This document shows, one piece after another, positions 16,227 to 27,500 of a stretch of 31,231 nt of DNA (positions are counted from its first letter, which is position 1; each line of letters opens with the position of its first letter). The notes beneath the pieces are model-generated. The model was not told the origin of the DNA. It worked only from the letters and a program-made list of their open reading frames with translations, and made no database searches. This DNA comes from CAHJXF01 sp038240015 (GTDB taxonomy: Bacteria; Pseudomonadota; Gammaproteobacteria; Burkholderiales; Burkholderiaceae_D): the NCBI GenBank assembly GCA_038240015.1, contig JBBSEF010000031.1:1-31231 (forward strand), in the 5' to 3' direction. The position numbers and the translations under genes are program-made.

Positions 16227-16327
16227 CCAGTACGGAGGTCGCGCGTCGCCTTGGCGAATGCGAAATTGCACGCGGCGGGCGTTAGCTTCACACTGAAACA
16301 CTCGCAGGTGAATTGTATGGAGGCAAC

Positions 16328-16510
16328 ATGCACGACGACCCGAGTCACTTTAAACCGCTGGATCCCGGCCGCATCAACGCGATGGACCCGATCGAGTTGC
16401 AGTACTGGTGCGGGGAACTCGACTGCACAGAGGCGGAGTTGAAGGACGCGCTGTCCAATGTCGGCGAGCATGTTACGGCCGTACGCGAGCATTTGGATTC
16501 GCGCCGGTAA
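16328..16510 (+). CDS. Small DUF3606 domain protein
   Basis: The 60-residue protein fits DUF3606: a basic-acidic start, then RINAMDPIELQYWCGELDC, then EAELKDALSNVGEHVTAVREHL. This corresponds to the family pattern of an R-I-N motif, Y-W, and a VG-x-x-x-x-x-V helix. ATG at 16328 is preceded by GGAGG at four bases, a strong ribosome site. The function of the family is unknown; members are short, probably helical, and often sit alone in proteobacterial genomes. It lies alone between the acylase and the large cyclase gene. Confidence 0.8.
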   Translation: MHDDPSHFKPLDPGRINAMDPIELQYWCGELDCTEAELKDALSNVGEHVTAVREHLDSRR

Positions 16511-16764
16511 AGTGCGTGCGGTGCTGGCAGGAAATTGCTTGAAGCCGATTGGGTCCCGCAGAACCCACTCGTGCAATGCGAAGGGTCATATCGGGGTACG
16601 GGCCTTCAACGTAAACCCGGCGGGCAAAGTCGAGGTCGTCAAGGGCTGCAATCGGCCAAGAACAGCCGCTCACCGTGGCGCTTCAAAGCCGTCGCACGGT
16701 TCCCGACCTGAGCCATGTAATACCACCGGTGCGGCGCGAGGACCTGCTGATATTCTCGTAGCCC
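16511..16764. other. 254-base gap between DUF3606 and the cyclase gene, no supported gene
   Basis: No plus-strand gene is convincing here. A minus-strand open frame of 66 codons (16473-16673) overlaps the DUF3606 end and has no recognisable family. The segment looks like eroded or imported spacer at one edge of a block with different base usage. I see no clear promoter for the cyclase gene. Confidence 0.4.
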
Positions 16765-19700
16765 ATGACAATGCAGCAGCAACAACTGGAGGCGGGGATG
16801 GCCGCCCTCGAGGCCCAGCGGGCCTCGCTGGGCGACGCGGTGGTGGACGCCGCCATCGCCGGTCTGCGCGCCAAACTGGCCGCCCTGCAGCCGGCCTTTC
16901 CAGCAGAACCGCCCGAACCCACCCCGACCCTCAAGCAAGTCAGCATCCTGTTCCTGGACGTCGTCGGCTCCACCACGCTCGCCCAGCAGCTCGACCCCGA
17001 GGAAGTCAGCGCCGTGATGGATGGTGCGCTGTCGCGCGGCACCGCGATCGTACAAGCCCACCGCTGCCGCGTGCTGCAGTACGCCGGCGACAACCTCCTC
17101 GCCGCCTTCGGAGCCGACGAAGCGTTTGAGGACGACACCGAACGCGCCGTGCGCTGCGGCCTGGCGCTGCTCGAACTCGGCAAGACGCTCGGCGCCGAAG
17201 TCCAGGCCGCCCACGGCCATCCAGGCTTCAACGTCCGCGTGGGCATCCACACCGGCGGCGTGCTGCTGGGCGGCGGCGTAGGCGAAGACGGCAGCATCCG
17301 CGGCCAGGCCGTCAACATCGCCGCCCGCATGGAGCAGACCGCCCCCGCTGGCGGCTTGAGGATCAGCCACGACAGCTACGTCCAGGTGCGCGGCCTGTTC
17401 GAGGTCTCGGCCCCCGAGCCCTTGGCTGTGAAGGGCGTCGACCAGCCCATCGTCACCTACCTTGTGGTCAAGGCCAAGCCCCGGTCGTTTCGCATCGCCA
17501 CCCGCGGCATCGAAGGCGTGGCCACCCGCATGATCGGCCGCGAGGCCGAGTTCGAGGCTCTGCAGGCCGCCTTCAAGCGCCTGTTCGCCGAGCGCCAGCT
17601 GCTTGCGGTCAGCGTGGTGGCCGAGGCCGGCATCGGCAAGAGCCGGCTGCTCGACGAGTTCCAGGCGTGGACCGAAGACCGCCCCGAACGCGTCTACCTG
17701 TTCCGCGGCCGCGCCACGCCGCGGACCCAGAGCCAGCCCTTCGGCCTGCTGCGCGACATCGTTGCCTGGCGGCTGCAGCTGAGCGACGACGACACGCTGG
17801 CCGAGGCCAAGGCCAAGATCGAGGCCGGCCTGATGCCGCTCTTCGCCGACGAGCCCGAGTTCGCCCAGGGCCACGCCCACCTGCTGGGCCACCTGATCGG
17901 CCTTGACTGGAAGGACAGCCCGCACCTGCGCGGCATCCTCGACGACCCTAAGCAGATCCGCAACCGTGCCCAGCACGCGGCGGCGCAAATGTTCCGCAGG
18001 GTGAGTGCCCAAGACGGCTCTCCCGTCATCCTGCAGCTCGAAGATCTGCACTGGGCCGACGACGAGAGCCTGGACTTCCTGAACTACCTAGCCGAGGTCA
18101 ATCGCGACATTCCGCTTTTGGTGCTCGCCTTCACCCGGCCCACGCTATTCGAGCGGCGCAGCGACTGGCGCAGCACCGAAGGGCGACACGAACGCATCGA
18201 CCTGCATCCGCTGGACAAGAGCAGCAGCAGGCTGCTGGCTAACGAGCTGCTCAAGAGGCTGCCCGAAGTCCCCGCCGCGCTGAGAGAACTCATCACCGGC
18301 GGCGCCGAAGGTAACCCGTTCTACATGGAAGAGCTGGTGCGCATGCTGATCGACCAGGGCGCGATCGACGCCTCGGGCGACCCGTGGCGACTTCACGCTG
18401 ACCGGCTGCTGGCAACCCAGGTGCCGTGCACGCTCACCGGCGTGCTGCAGGCGCGCCTCGATAGCCTTCCCTCGGACGAACGGCTGACGCTGCAGGAGGC
18501 CAGCGTCATCGGGCAGGTGTTCTGGGACCGCGCGCTGCTGGCGCTCGATGCGCAGACCGAGACCACGCTGCCGCGCCTGGTGCAGCGCGAGCTGGCGCTG
18601 CCGCGCCACGATTCCGAACTCGCCGGCCTGCGCGAATACGCCTTCAGGCACGCCATCCTGCACCAGGTGACCTACGGCACCGTGCTTAAGCGCCAGCGCA
18701 AGATGCTCCACGGCAAGCTCGCCGACTGGCTGGCCGCGCAGAGCCAGAGCGACAGCGCCCGCGCCGGCGACTTCCTAGGGCTGACGGCGCAGCACTACGC
18801 GGAGGCTGGTGACGATGCCAACGCGGCCGAGTTCCATGCCCGTGCGGCCGAGCATGCGGCCGGGCGACTGGCGCATGCGGCGGCGCTTGCGCATGTGCAG
18901 CAGGCGCTCGAGCTGCTGGACCGGGCCGAGGACAGCCCCAGCCAAGCGCTGATGCGCTGGCGGCTGCTGCACGCGCGCGAGCGGACGCTGGAGATCCAGG
19001 GCGAGCGCGAGCGCCAGGTGGCGGACCTCGATGCGATGGACCGCATCGCCGAGACGCTGAGGGACGACGTACGGCGGGCCCATGCCGCCTACCGAAGGGC
19101 CTACCGGGCGATGCGCATGGCCGATTGGGGCGAGTGCGAGCAGTCCGCCCGGCGCGCGGTGGCGTTGGCAGACGAGGCTCTGGCCAGCCGCGCGGGGAGT
19201 CCCGGGCCGACGGACTCCGACGACGGCCTGCACGAGCTGCGAATGGTGAGCCTGAGGCTGTTGGGCCTGGCGATGGTGAACCACGGGCGGTGGGACGACG
19301 CGCAAGCCTTGCTGCAGCAGACGTTGGACGAGGCGCGAGCGCGGGGGTTGCTCAAGCCGCAGGGCTTATGCCTCAGGAGCCTCGGGGTACTGGCCGAGCG
19401 ACGGGACCACCCGGCGCGCATGCTCGAACTGCTGCGCGAAGCTCTGAAGATGGCACGCCAAGCAGGCGACAGGCGGGATGAAGCGATCGAGGTGGGCAAC
19501 GTCGGGGTCTGCTGGCTGGCACTGGGCAATCTGGCCGCGGCCCGGAGCGACCTGGAAGAGGGGCTGCGGCTGGTCCGCCAGAACGGCGACCGGGTGATGG
19601 AGTGCACGCCTTTGTGCAACTTGTCGGGGCTGGCGCTTTGGCAGGGCGACGACGCCCGTGCGCTGGCCCTGGCGCGCAGCGCGCTGGACACCGCGGTGGC

Positions 19701-20235
19701 GGTGCAGGCCCGGGACTGGGAGGCTTACGCCTCGCTCCATCTCGGCAACGCCGAAGCGGCACTGGGCCGGCTGGCACCAGCGGCGCAAGCTTATGCCCGG
19801 GCGCGCCGCGTGGCGCAGGAGATTGGCCACGGCATGCAATTCGATGCGAGCGCCGGCCTGGCGAGGCTTGCATTGGCGCAGGGTGACACCGGCGGCGCGC
19901 TGCAAGCACTACGCCCGCTGCTGTCGCCGGCCAGGGCGGGGGCGGAGGCTGATGTGGCCGAGGGACCCGTCGAGCTGGACGAACCGGTCGCCGCTGAGGA
20001 CGCGGCCGGCCACTTCGATGGCGCATTTGCGCCCCGCCTGATCGAACTCACCCTCCACCAGGTGCTCGCCGCCGCGGGCGACCCCCGAGCCGCCGCCTGG
20101 CTGGAACGCGCCCACCGCACGCTGATGGCCCAAGCGGACGGCATCGCCGACGCCGCGCTGAGGCAGATGTTCCTTACGAACATTCCGTACCACCTCGAGA
20201 TCGCGGCGTTGTGGGCAGGGCGGGGTACCCATTAG
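16765..20235 (+). CDS. Class III adenylate/guanylate cyclase fused to a STAND-like ATPase and TPR-type repeats
   Basis: The 1156-residue protein is a signalling chimera. An N-terminal coiled-coil-like helix (4-42) precedes a class III nucleotide cyclase domain (about 57-235). The metal-binding aspartates are D65 in LFLDVVGST and D109 in YAGDNLLAAFG; N184 and R188 in AVNIAARME are the transition-state residues. An AAA/STAND ATPase follows: RMIGREAEFEAL (255-266), Walker A AEAGIGKS (286-293) and Walker B VILQLEDLHWADD (421-433). From about 690 to 1150 it is helical and TPR-like. All catalytic cyclase residues are present, so it is probably active; ATP versus GTP specificity is uncertain. Codon and GATC usage differ from neighbours, suggesting acquisition. 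ATG at 16765 or 16771 has no clear ribosome site. Confidence 0.9.
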   Translation: MTMQQQQLEAGMAALEAQRASLGDAVVDAAIAGLRAKLAALQPAFPAEPPEPTPTLKQVSILFLDVVGSTTLAQQLDPEEVSAVMDGALSRGTAIVQAHRCRVLQYAGDNLLAAFGADEAFEDDTERAVRCGLALLELGKTLGAEVQAAHGHPGFNVRVGIHTGGVLLGGGVGEDGSIRGQAVNIAARMEQTAPAGGLRISHDSYVQVRGLFEVSAPEPLAVKGVDQPIVTYLVVKAKPRSFRIATRGIEGVATRMIGREAEFEALQAAFKRLFAERQLLAVSVVAEAGIGKSRLLDEFQAWTEDRPERVYLFRGRATPRTQSQPFGLLRDIVAWRLQLSDDDTLAEAKAKIEAGLMPLFADEPEFAQGHAHLLGHLIGLDWKDSPHLRGILDDPKQIRNRAQHAAAQMFRRVSAQDGSPVILQLEDLHWADDESLDFLNYLAEVNRDIPLLVLAFTRPTLFERRSDWRSTEGRHERIDLHPLDKSSSRLLANELLKRLPEVPAALRELITGGAEGNPFYMEELVRMLIDQGAIDASGDPWRLHADRLLATQVPCTLTGVLQARLDSLPSDERLTLQEASVIGQVFWDRALLALDAQTETTLPRLVQRELALPRHDSELAGLREYAFRHAILHQVTYGTVLKRQRKMLHGKLADWLAAQSQSDSARAGDFLGLTAQHYAEAGDDANAAEFHARAAEHAAGRLAHAAALAHVQQALELLDRAEDSPSQALMRWRLLHARERTLEIQGERERQVADLDAMDRIAETLRDDVRRAHAAYRRAYRAMRMADWGECEQSARRAVALADEALASRAGSPGPTDSDDGLHELRMVSLRLLGLAMVNHGRWDDAQALLQQTLDEARARGLLKPQGLCLRSLGVLAERRDHPARMLELLREALKMARQAGDRRDEAIEVGNVGVCWLALGNLAAARSDLEEGLRLVRQNGDRVMECTPLCNLSGLALWQGDDARALALARSALDTAVAVQARDWEAYASLHLGNAEAALGRLAPAAQAYARARRVAQEIGHGMQFDASAGLARLALAQGDTGGALQALRPLLSPARAGAEADVAEGPVELDEPVAAEDAAGHFDGAFAPRLIELTLHQVLAAAGDPRAAAWLERAHRTLMAQADGIADAALRQMFLTNIPYHLEIAALWAGRGTH

Positions 20236-20448
20236 TTTCGCAGGCAAAGACGGCTTTGCCGCTGATTGAGCGTCGGCTTGGCGTCGCGAGCGGACCGTGA
20301 CCACCGGCCGCTTTCGGGCTACGAGCCGACATGCGCGGGGCGCACGTGGCCATCATCGCCCACCTTGCTCACGGTTACGTCCGGCCTTACTCGAGTTCAA
20401 AAAGCGAGGATCATTCGTCCAGAACATCCGACTTGGAAAAGGACATAC
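20236..20448. other. 213-base gap after the cyclase gene, with a hairpin
   Basis: GGCAAAG (20243-20249) and CTTTGCC (20254-20260) form a perfect 7-base stem with a 4-base loop, starting seven bases after the cyclase stop. There is no T-run, so it is at best a weak terminator. The rest of the gap shows no gene. A stretch near 20296-20315 resembles the CCGGCCGCTTTCGGG-like spacers I associate with betaproteobacteria, but I cannot test this. Confidence 0.4.
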
Positions 20449-21345
20449 GTGACGAAGGAAGCGCAAACGCTGAAGATTGCATCGGACGCGCTTTCGGCGG
20501 AAATCGCAACGCTCGGAGCAGAACTGCAAAGTCTCAGCGATGCGACAGGGCGGCGCCTGCAATGGGACGGCAACCCCGCCGTCTGGGCCGGACGGGCACC
20601 GATCCTGTTTCCAATCATCGGACTGCTCGAAGGTGGGCGTTATCGGTTGGATGACCACGCCTACGCGATGCCCAAGCACGGCTTCGCCCGGCATTCCCTC
20701 TTCGACGTCGTATCGCACGAGGACAGCGCTGCATCGCTTCGGCTGCGTGCCAATTCGGAGACGCGAGAAGCGTACCCGTTCGAGTTTCAGCTGGATGTCG
20801 CGTTCACCCTGATCGATGCCGAGGCACGGGCCGTCGCGACGATCTCGAACCGAGGCTCCGAGCCGATGCCGGCGAGCTTGGGCTTTCATCCGGCCTTCCG
20901 TTGGCCGCTTCCTTTCGGGCAGGCACGCGCCGACCATTGCATTCGCTTCGAGCATGACGAGCCTGCACCGGTCCGCCGGATCGACGGCAATGGCTTCCTG
21001 CTGCCCGAACCGCAGCGTAGTCCGGTCGTCGGCGACGTCCTCATCCTACGCGACGAACTCTTCGTCGACGACGCACTGATCTTCGATCGGCTCACCAGCC
21101 GGCGGGTGAGCTACGGTGCCTCCCATGGTCCACGCCTGGACGTCCGCTTCGACGACTTTCCAACGCTCGGGGTCTGGACGAAGCCGGGCGCCGAGTTCAT
21201 ATGCATTGAACCTTGGCAGGGCTTCGCCGACCCGGTCGGGTTCCAAGGCGAAATCTGGGTCAAACCAGGAATCATCATCATCCCTTCCGGGCAGTCGCGT
21301 GCCTTCAGCATGACGATTGCCTTGAACGAAAGTCCGAGTCGCTGA
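20449..21345 (+). CDS. Aldose 1-epimerase family protein (LacX/YeaD-like)
   Basis: The 298-residue protein belongs to the galactose mutarotase-like superfamily, which interconverts alpha and beta anomers of aldoses or sugar phosphates. The candidate catalytic residues are H77 (PKHGFAR), H147 (GFHPAFRWPL) and E254 (IEPWQGFADP). The length and PILFPIIG/GGRYRLDDHAYAMPKHGF motifs suit the LacX-like subgroup. The start is GTG at 20449, with AAAGGA five bases upstream; an extension to 20266 would be untranslated spacer. Its neighbours give no sugar pathway context. It converges on the alpha-2-macroglobulin gene. Confidence 0.87.
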   Translation: MTKEAQTLKIASDALSAEIATLGAELQSLSDATGRRLQWDGNPAVWAGRAPILFPIIGLLEGGRYRLDDHAYAMPKHGFARHSLFDVVSHEDSAASLRLRANSETREAYPFEFQLDVAFTLIDAEARAVATISNRGSEPMPASLGFHPAFRWPLPFGQARADHCIRFEHDEPAPVRRIDGNGFLLPEPQRSPVVGDVLILRDELFVDDALIFDRLTSRRVSYGASHGPRLDVRFDDFPTLGVWTKPGAEFICIEPWQGFADPVGFQGEIWVKPGIIIIPSGQSRAFSMTIALNESPSR

Positions 21346-21504
21346 AAACCGGCAGAAGGTGAAGCAGCGGAGCGGCAGATGCCGTCGCTGATTCAGCACT
21401 GCCCCCATCATTCTCTTGAGTTCGCTTCGTGTCGATTGCAGTCGTTCGTACTCTCGTTCATTTGAGTTTAACGAGATGGATTCATGGACGTTGCGCGATT
21501 CACC

Positions 21505-24500
21505 TCAAGGCTTCACCTCCAGCGCCGCATTCGGCACCTCCCCAAACATCTCGGGCGCATACATCGCTTCGACTCTCGTCGGCGGCAATCCGAACTTGCC
21601 GACGTTGTTCAAGCGCACCGTGTATTCGATACTGAATTTTCCTTTGGGCACGAAACGGTAATACGCGCGCCAGGCTTCGAAACTTTTTTCTTCGTATGCG
21701 GGCCACGCCCATCCCTGGCGTTGTTCGCCACTCGCAGCGATTTGCGAATCGCGGCCGAGGCCGGTGCCGAGGATCGATGCGCCGCCGGGGATGGGATCGG
21801 AGACGACGACCCAACTCATGTCGGTCTGCGCGTCGATGTCGAGCTTGATGCGCAGCACGTCGCCACGCGAGTAAACGTCTTTGGTTTTCTGCTCGACCGG
21901 CGTGATGGTTCGCGTGATGCGATAACCCGAAGAGAACGGCGCCTTGAGCGGCACGGCAGCCAAGCTCTGCACCGTGAGCCACGGCTTGCCGCCGCCATCT
22001 TGCGTGACCTGCAGATCGCGACGCGCGGTCGCGTTGCTGCCTGCGTCAACGCGAGGCCACGGCAACATCAGCGTGCCGCCTTGCGGCTTGGCTGACCATG
22101 ACAAGCTCATCGGCGATGTGCTTACCCCACTGGCGTCTGGGATGCTCGCGCGCGACGTCCCTGTCACCGCATCGCGCTCGAAGCGCTTCGAGAATTCGCT
22201 GACAGCCAAAGTACCCCACACGTTCGCGGTGGTGGTCAGCCAGTGTCCTTTGCTCTGCCGCTGCAATGCGCCGATGACGAGGCGCGGCGCGTCGTCCTTC
22301 CACGCCGGATCGTCGAGCACGGCCATCAGCAATCGCGCGGCATTGCCGTCGCCGCTCGCCATCAGCCAGTACCAGAAGTCGTCCTTCTCGGTCGAGAAGT
22401 CCAGACGCGTGCCTTGATAGTTCAAACGCGATCGCAAAATCTGATCGGCTTCGGCGAGACGTTTGCCGCGATCGGGAATGGCCGACACACGTTTGAGGAT
22501 CAACATCCAATCGACCACCGCGGACGTCGGCCATTGATTGGGCAAGACCTGCATCGATTGCAGCATGCGCGGCGTCGCCTTGTCGGTGCGCGACAAGGCT
22601 TCGAGCGCGGCGAGCTTGCGCACGTCGAGTTGTCGTTGCGCGTCTGACGTGAACGGTGACCATTGCGTGCGCTTGATGCGGCCTTCGACGAATGCGATCA
22701 AGCCGCTTTCCATTTTCGCGCGCGTCGCATCGGGGATCGCATAGCGGCCGAGCGTGCTTGCTTCGGCACTGGCCGATAGCAGATACGCGGTCAGCACCTC
22801 GCTGCCCGAGGCAGGCTCGTCGGCGCGCGGCGGGAAGTAGCTCGCGAGACCATCGCTGTCGAGGTAAAGCGGGATCTGGCGCGCGACTTCGTCCCACTTC
22901 GCTTCGTCGAGCGTGCCGATTGCGATCGACGCCTTTTGTTCGAGACAGGAATACGGATAGCGCAACAACCAGTCGCGCACACCGGGCAAGCTGTCGGCGA
23001 GCCTGGGCTTCAACGCGACCGAAATGCCGCCGCGCAGCGCGCCGTTCGCATCAACGACCGCATTGGCAGGAGCCGCAATCGGCAACGTGAAACTCTTTTC
23101 CAGTTGCGAGAGCGTGGCCTGCTGCACGGTGACGGGGATCGCGAACGTCACGCGCTGCGTCACCGTGATGCTGTCGCTCGCGCTCACGGACTTCGCGTCG
23201 GCTTTTGCGCCCGCCTTGGCCTCGATCTTCCATGCGATCGATCGCACGTTGTCGGGTGTCGTCACCGGCCATTCGATCGCCTGCGACGACTCGGCTTCCA
23301 GATGCGCGCGTTGCGATTGCAGTTCGATGGCCGATGCATTCGCAGCATCGATCATCGATGGAGTCAGCTTTGCACTCACATCGACGTCCATCGCCGCCTT
23401 CGTCGTATTGCGCAACGTGATCCCCGCCTGATAACGATCTCCTTCGCGCACCAGCGGCGGCAGACCCGCAACGATCTGCAAATCCTGACGCGACCGGATC
23501 GTCGCGCTGCCGGTGCCGAACAACGCCGTGCCCGCGTCGGCAATCGCGACGATGCGAAACGATGTCAACGAATCGTTGAGCGGCACATCGACGGTCGCGC
23601 TGCCGTTGGCATCCAGCACCACCGATGGCTTCCACACCAACAGCGTGTCAAACAGTTCGCGACTCGGACTGACGCCGCCACCGCCGCCGGGCGGCGCGGC
23701 CTTGCGGCCGTAGTGCCGCTTGCCGATGATCTGCATCTGCGCGGTCGCGGTCTCGACGCCGTAGCCGCGCTCGCGGATCATCGCGTCGAAAAGATTCCAA
23801 CTTAGATTCGGCATCAACTCGAGCAAGGCTTCATCGACCGCGGCCAATGCGACTTCGGTGCCAGCGGGAACGGGCTTGCCGTCTTGTGTGGTCACGCGCA
23901 CGGTGGCCTTCGCGATGGCGCGTACCGCGAAGTCGGGCTGGTCGGTAGTGACCGCGACCTTTAATTGATGCGCGGCCTTGTCCACCTGGATCGATGCGAT
24001 GCCGTACTTGAACGCGGGCTTGCCGAGGTCGACCAGCGCGGTCGGTGGCTCGTACAACTTGCCTTCGTCGCGATACGCGCGCCACCAATCGACCGGCGAC
24101 TTCCATCCCCACGTGAAGAACGAATACCACGGCACGTCGCGAATCCGCCCGCGCACCGCGAGCACCGACACGTACACGTTGGGCGCCCAGTCGCGCTCGA
24201 CCTTCACCGAAATGCTCGGATCGTCGCCGCGGACCTCGACGACCTGCGTGGCGACGATGCCGTCGCGCTCGATCGCAATCAGCGCGGTCGCCGCGCGAAA
24301 CGGCATGCGCACCTGGAACTTCGCGACCTCGCCCGGCGCGTAGGATTTCTTCTCGGGCAATACGTCGATGCGGTCCTGGTTCTCGCCGCCGAACCACACT
24401 TCGGCCTGGCGCGTGACCCACACTGACGTGCTGGCTTCGGCCTTGTTGCCGACCGCGTCCTTCCCGCTCGCGACCAACTCGACATTGCCGGGTTCGGCCA

Positions 24501-27500
24501 GCGACACGTCGCAGAACACGAGCCCTTGCGCATTCGACTTGCCGCTGCAGAGCACGCCGAGTTCCTTGCTCTCGCGCTGGTTGTCGTAGGCATAGAACCC
24601 GCCGACCATGCGCTTGCGTATCGAGCGGATGTTGCGCGCGATGCCGCGCAATTCGATGGGTGCGCCGATCACCGGCTTGCCGTGCGTATCGACTGCGGCC
24701 AGCTTGACGGTGGTCTTGCCGCGCACAGACACCCAGTCGTCGGCGCGCACGCCGACTGCGAGCGCCGCTGGCCAGAGCGACACGGTCTGCGAGAGCGTCT
24801 GGATTTCTCCGTTGGGATCGGGATAAGTCGCTTCGACCAGCAGGTCGCGCGGCGCATCGATCGTCGGCAAGGCTTTCAGCTCGACCTTGCCAGCGCCGTC
24901 CTTGTCGAGCGTGACGGCCAGCTTGTCGGCGACGATGCGTTGGCCGGGTGGGTCGCGCGTGGCTCGCGGACCGTCGTCGACGAAGTCATCGAACGCCAGG
25001 TTGCTGTCGTCGTCGCTCCGATCGGCGCGAACGAAGCTGTAGCCGTCGAAGCCGGCGAAGCTCGGGTAGCGCGGCTTCAATGCGGCGGACACGCGCACCG
25101 GCAACGCCGACGCCGAGCCGCCGTTGGTGTAGGCGATCGAGACGTTGGCGCTCAGTGAGGAGGGACGTACGAAGTCGCGTTGCGCTTTGCTGTCCGCATG
25201 GTTGGCTCGCACATCGACGCGCCCACGCATCGCCGGCAGTCGAAACTCTTCCACTCGAAAGCTCCCGGTCTCGAACTGTCGATCGCCATTCTTGAGTGCG
25301 ACGTTGTAGAGACCGAGCTTCGCATCTTGCGGAATCGCGAACGTCGTTTCGGCATAGCGACCCGCGCGCCACGTCAGGTCGAACGTGTACTTCTGATCGG
25401 ACCCGACGTGCGTGATCTCGATTTGCTTCGGCAGACTTTTCGCATCGGGCAGTGCGAGCGAGACGAGTTCTTCGCGCCGGATGAAATGCTTCATCGACAC
25501 GGTCTGCCCCGCGCGCAGCAGCGTCCGATCGAATACCGTGTGAGCGATCACCCGACCAGAATCGTCCGGTCCGCGACGGGTGAAGTCGCGCTCCGCGTTC
25601 GGCAGATTGAAGCGCCAGCTCTCGATGCCCTGGTTCCAGTTCGACCACACGAAGGCCATGTCGACCTTGCCCTGGTTCGGACCGGCGGCGATGGGCTTTC
25701 TTGCGCTCACGAAGTAGCCGATCTCGCCGCTCTCTTGATCGTTGCCGCGGTCGTCGCCACGACACGAGTCGTAGTCGGGTTCGGGGAAGGCACGCGGCAC
25801 GAACGCGAAGCCGCGCCCATCGGTCAGGCCATTCCACAAGGCCTTGCCATGGCAGTCGGAGATCTGGACCGCCGCGCCGGCGACCGGCTTCGCGCGTTCC
25901 AGCGTCGTCACCCACACGCCCGCGTTGACTCTTCCGAATTTCGCATGCACGCCGAGATTGGTGACGAGCGCCGTGGTGCGCACGTACATGGGCGCGGGTT
26001 TGCCGAGCAGCGCCGCGCCGAGTCGTTGCGATTCGATCTCGACGACGTGGAAGCCGGGCTCGGGCAATGGGATGCCGATCACTTCGAAGGGGCGCGGATC
26101 GCCGCTTCGCGCGGGCGGCAGGGCGATCGTCTTCGCGTTCGCATCGCGCTTCAGGAGACTCAACTCGCGCGTGGCGACGTCGTTGTCTTCGCGTGCATCG
26201 GCTCGCGCCTGTTGACGCTCGCTGCGCTGGTTGCGTCCGACCCGTTCGCGAGCCGATGCGGGCTTCTTCAACCCCGGCGGCAGGTCGGCCGCAGCGATGC
26301 TTGCCTTCGGAATGCTCGACTCGTGATAGCGCTTCACGCGCCGCTGCCACTCGATGATTGCGGCGTCGCTGCCGGCGCCATCGACGCGCATCGTGCGGAC
26401 CGTGCCTTGCGGCTCGCGCTTGCTCTCCTTCGGCTGCGTATCGGCCGCGACCGTCACGTTCTGGATGGCGAGCGCGGCCTCGACGTGCCGCACCGTCAGC
26501 GGCAGCACCGGATCGGCATTCAGTTCGAGGACGCCGAACGGCGACGCCGCGAACTTCGCGAGCGGCGGCGCGAGCGCGGTGCGCGACTTCAACGGAAACA
26601 GCGATGCATTCGAGAGCGGCCGACCCGCATCGTCGGTCAGGTCTTTCGGCGCGTCGATGGTCAGCTCGGCGTTTTCGGCGAACGGCGGCTTGAACTCGAT
26701 CTGCGACAGTGACGCACTACGGTTGTCGGCGTCGAAGCTCGGACGCTTCTCCAACGATTTTCCATCGTCGGCATAACGAAGCACGAAGCGCTCGGCCAGC
26801 GCACGCGCGATCGGCGACGTGAACTCGACGCGCACCGGACGCACCGGCGTACATGCGGCCTGCGCGTTCTCGCGCTCGCAAGTGAAGCTCGCGGTAAAGT
26901 CGGGGCGCACGTGAAACGCGAGGCGACGCTCGAGCGTGGTCGCGATGCCGTTTGGCGATGCGATGCCCTTGCCCCACACCAGCGCGAGCTTCGCGCCACT
27001 GGGCAGGCGGCGCGCGCAGGCGAGCATCGTCACGTTGCCGGCGCGTTCGTTGTTGGACCCCGCGAGTGCAAAGCGCTTGAGCAATTCGATGCGGTCGGCG
27101 CCCTCTATGAGGTGCACGGGGATGCGTTCGCCGATGCCCGACACTTCGCACCACGCATTGGCCAGCACGCTTGCCGGTGTGGCCGGCCCGTTCAACACCA
27201 ACACGAAGGTCTGTTCTTCATCGATCCCCGGCCCGCCCTCGCCGCCCGCCGCGGGAAAGTTGCGCACGATCGCAGGGCCGCCGGTCGAGAACGTGAACGA
27301 GGTCTTGCCCGCGACGCTCGCGCCGTCGCGCGTTTTCACGTCGGACTTCAGATTGAAACCGCAGCGCGTGCCCGGGCCTAGATCGGCATTGAAGTCGTAA
27401 ACCCAGGTGCGATCGTTGACCCACCGCCCCGACCCCGCGGTTGCGGGCTCGGACGCGCATTGCACGTCGAACGGCGCGGCGAGCTTGGGATCGCCGAAGT

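Noticed and set aside
16639..18051. 470-codon minus-strand open frame opposite the cyclase domain
   Set aside because: Gly/Ala/Leu-rich antisense shadow without motifs; the plus strand encodes an intact cyclase.
25180..26712. 510-codon plus-strand open frame opposite the alpha-2-macroglobulin gene
   Set aside because: Shadow of the coding strand; the minus-strand gene has clear motifs and a ribosome site.
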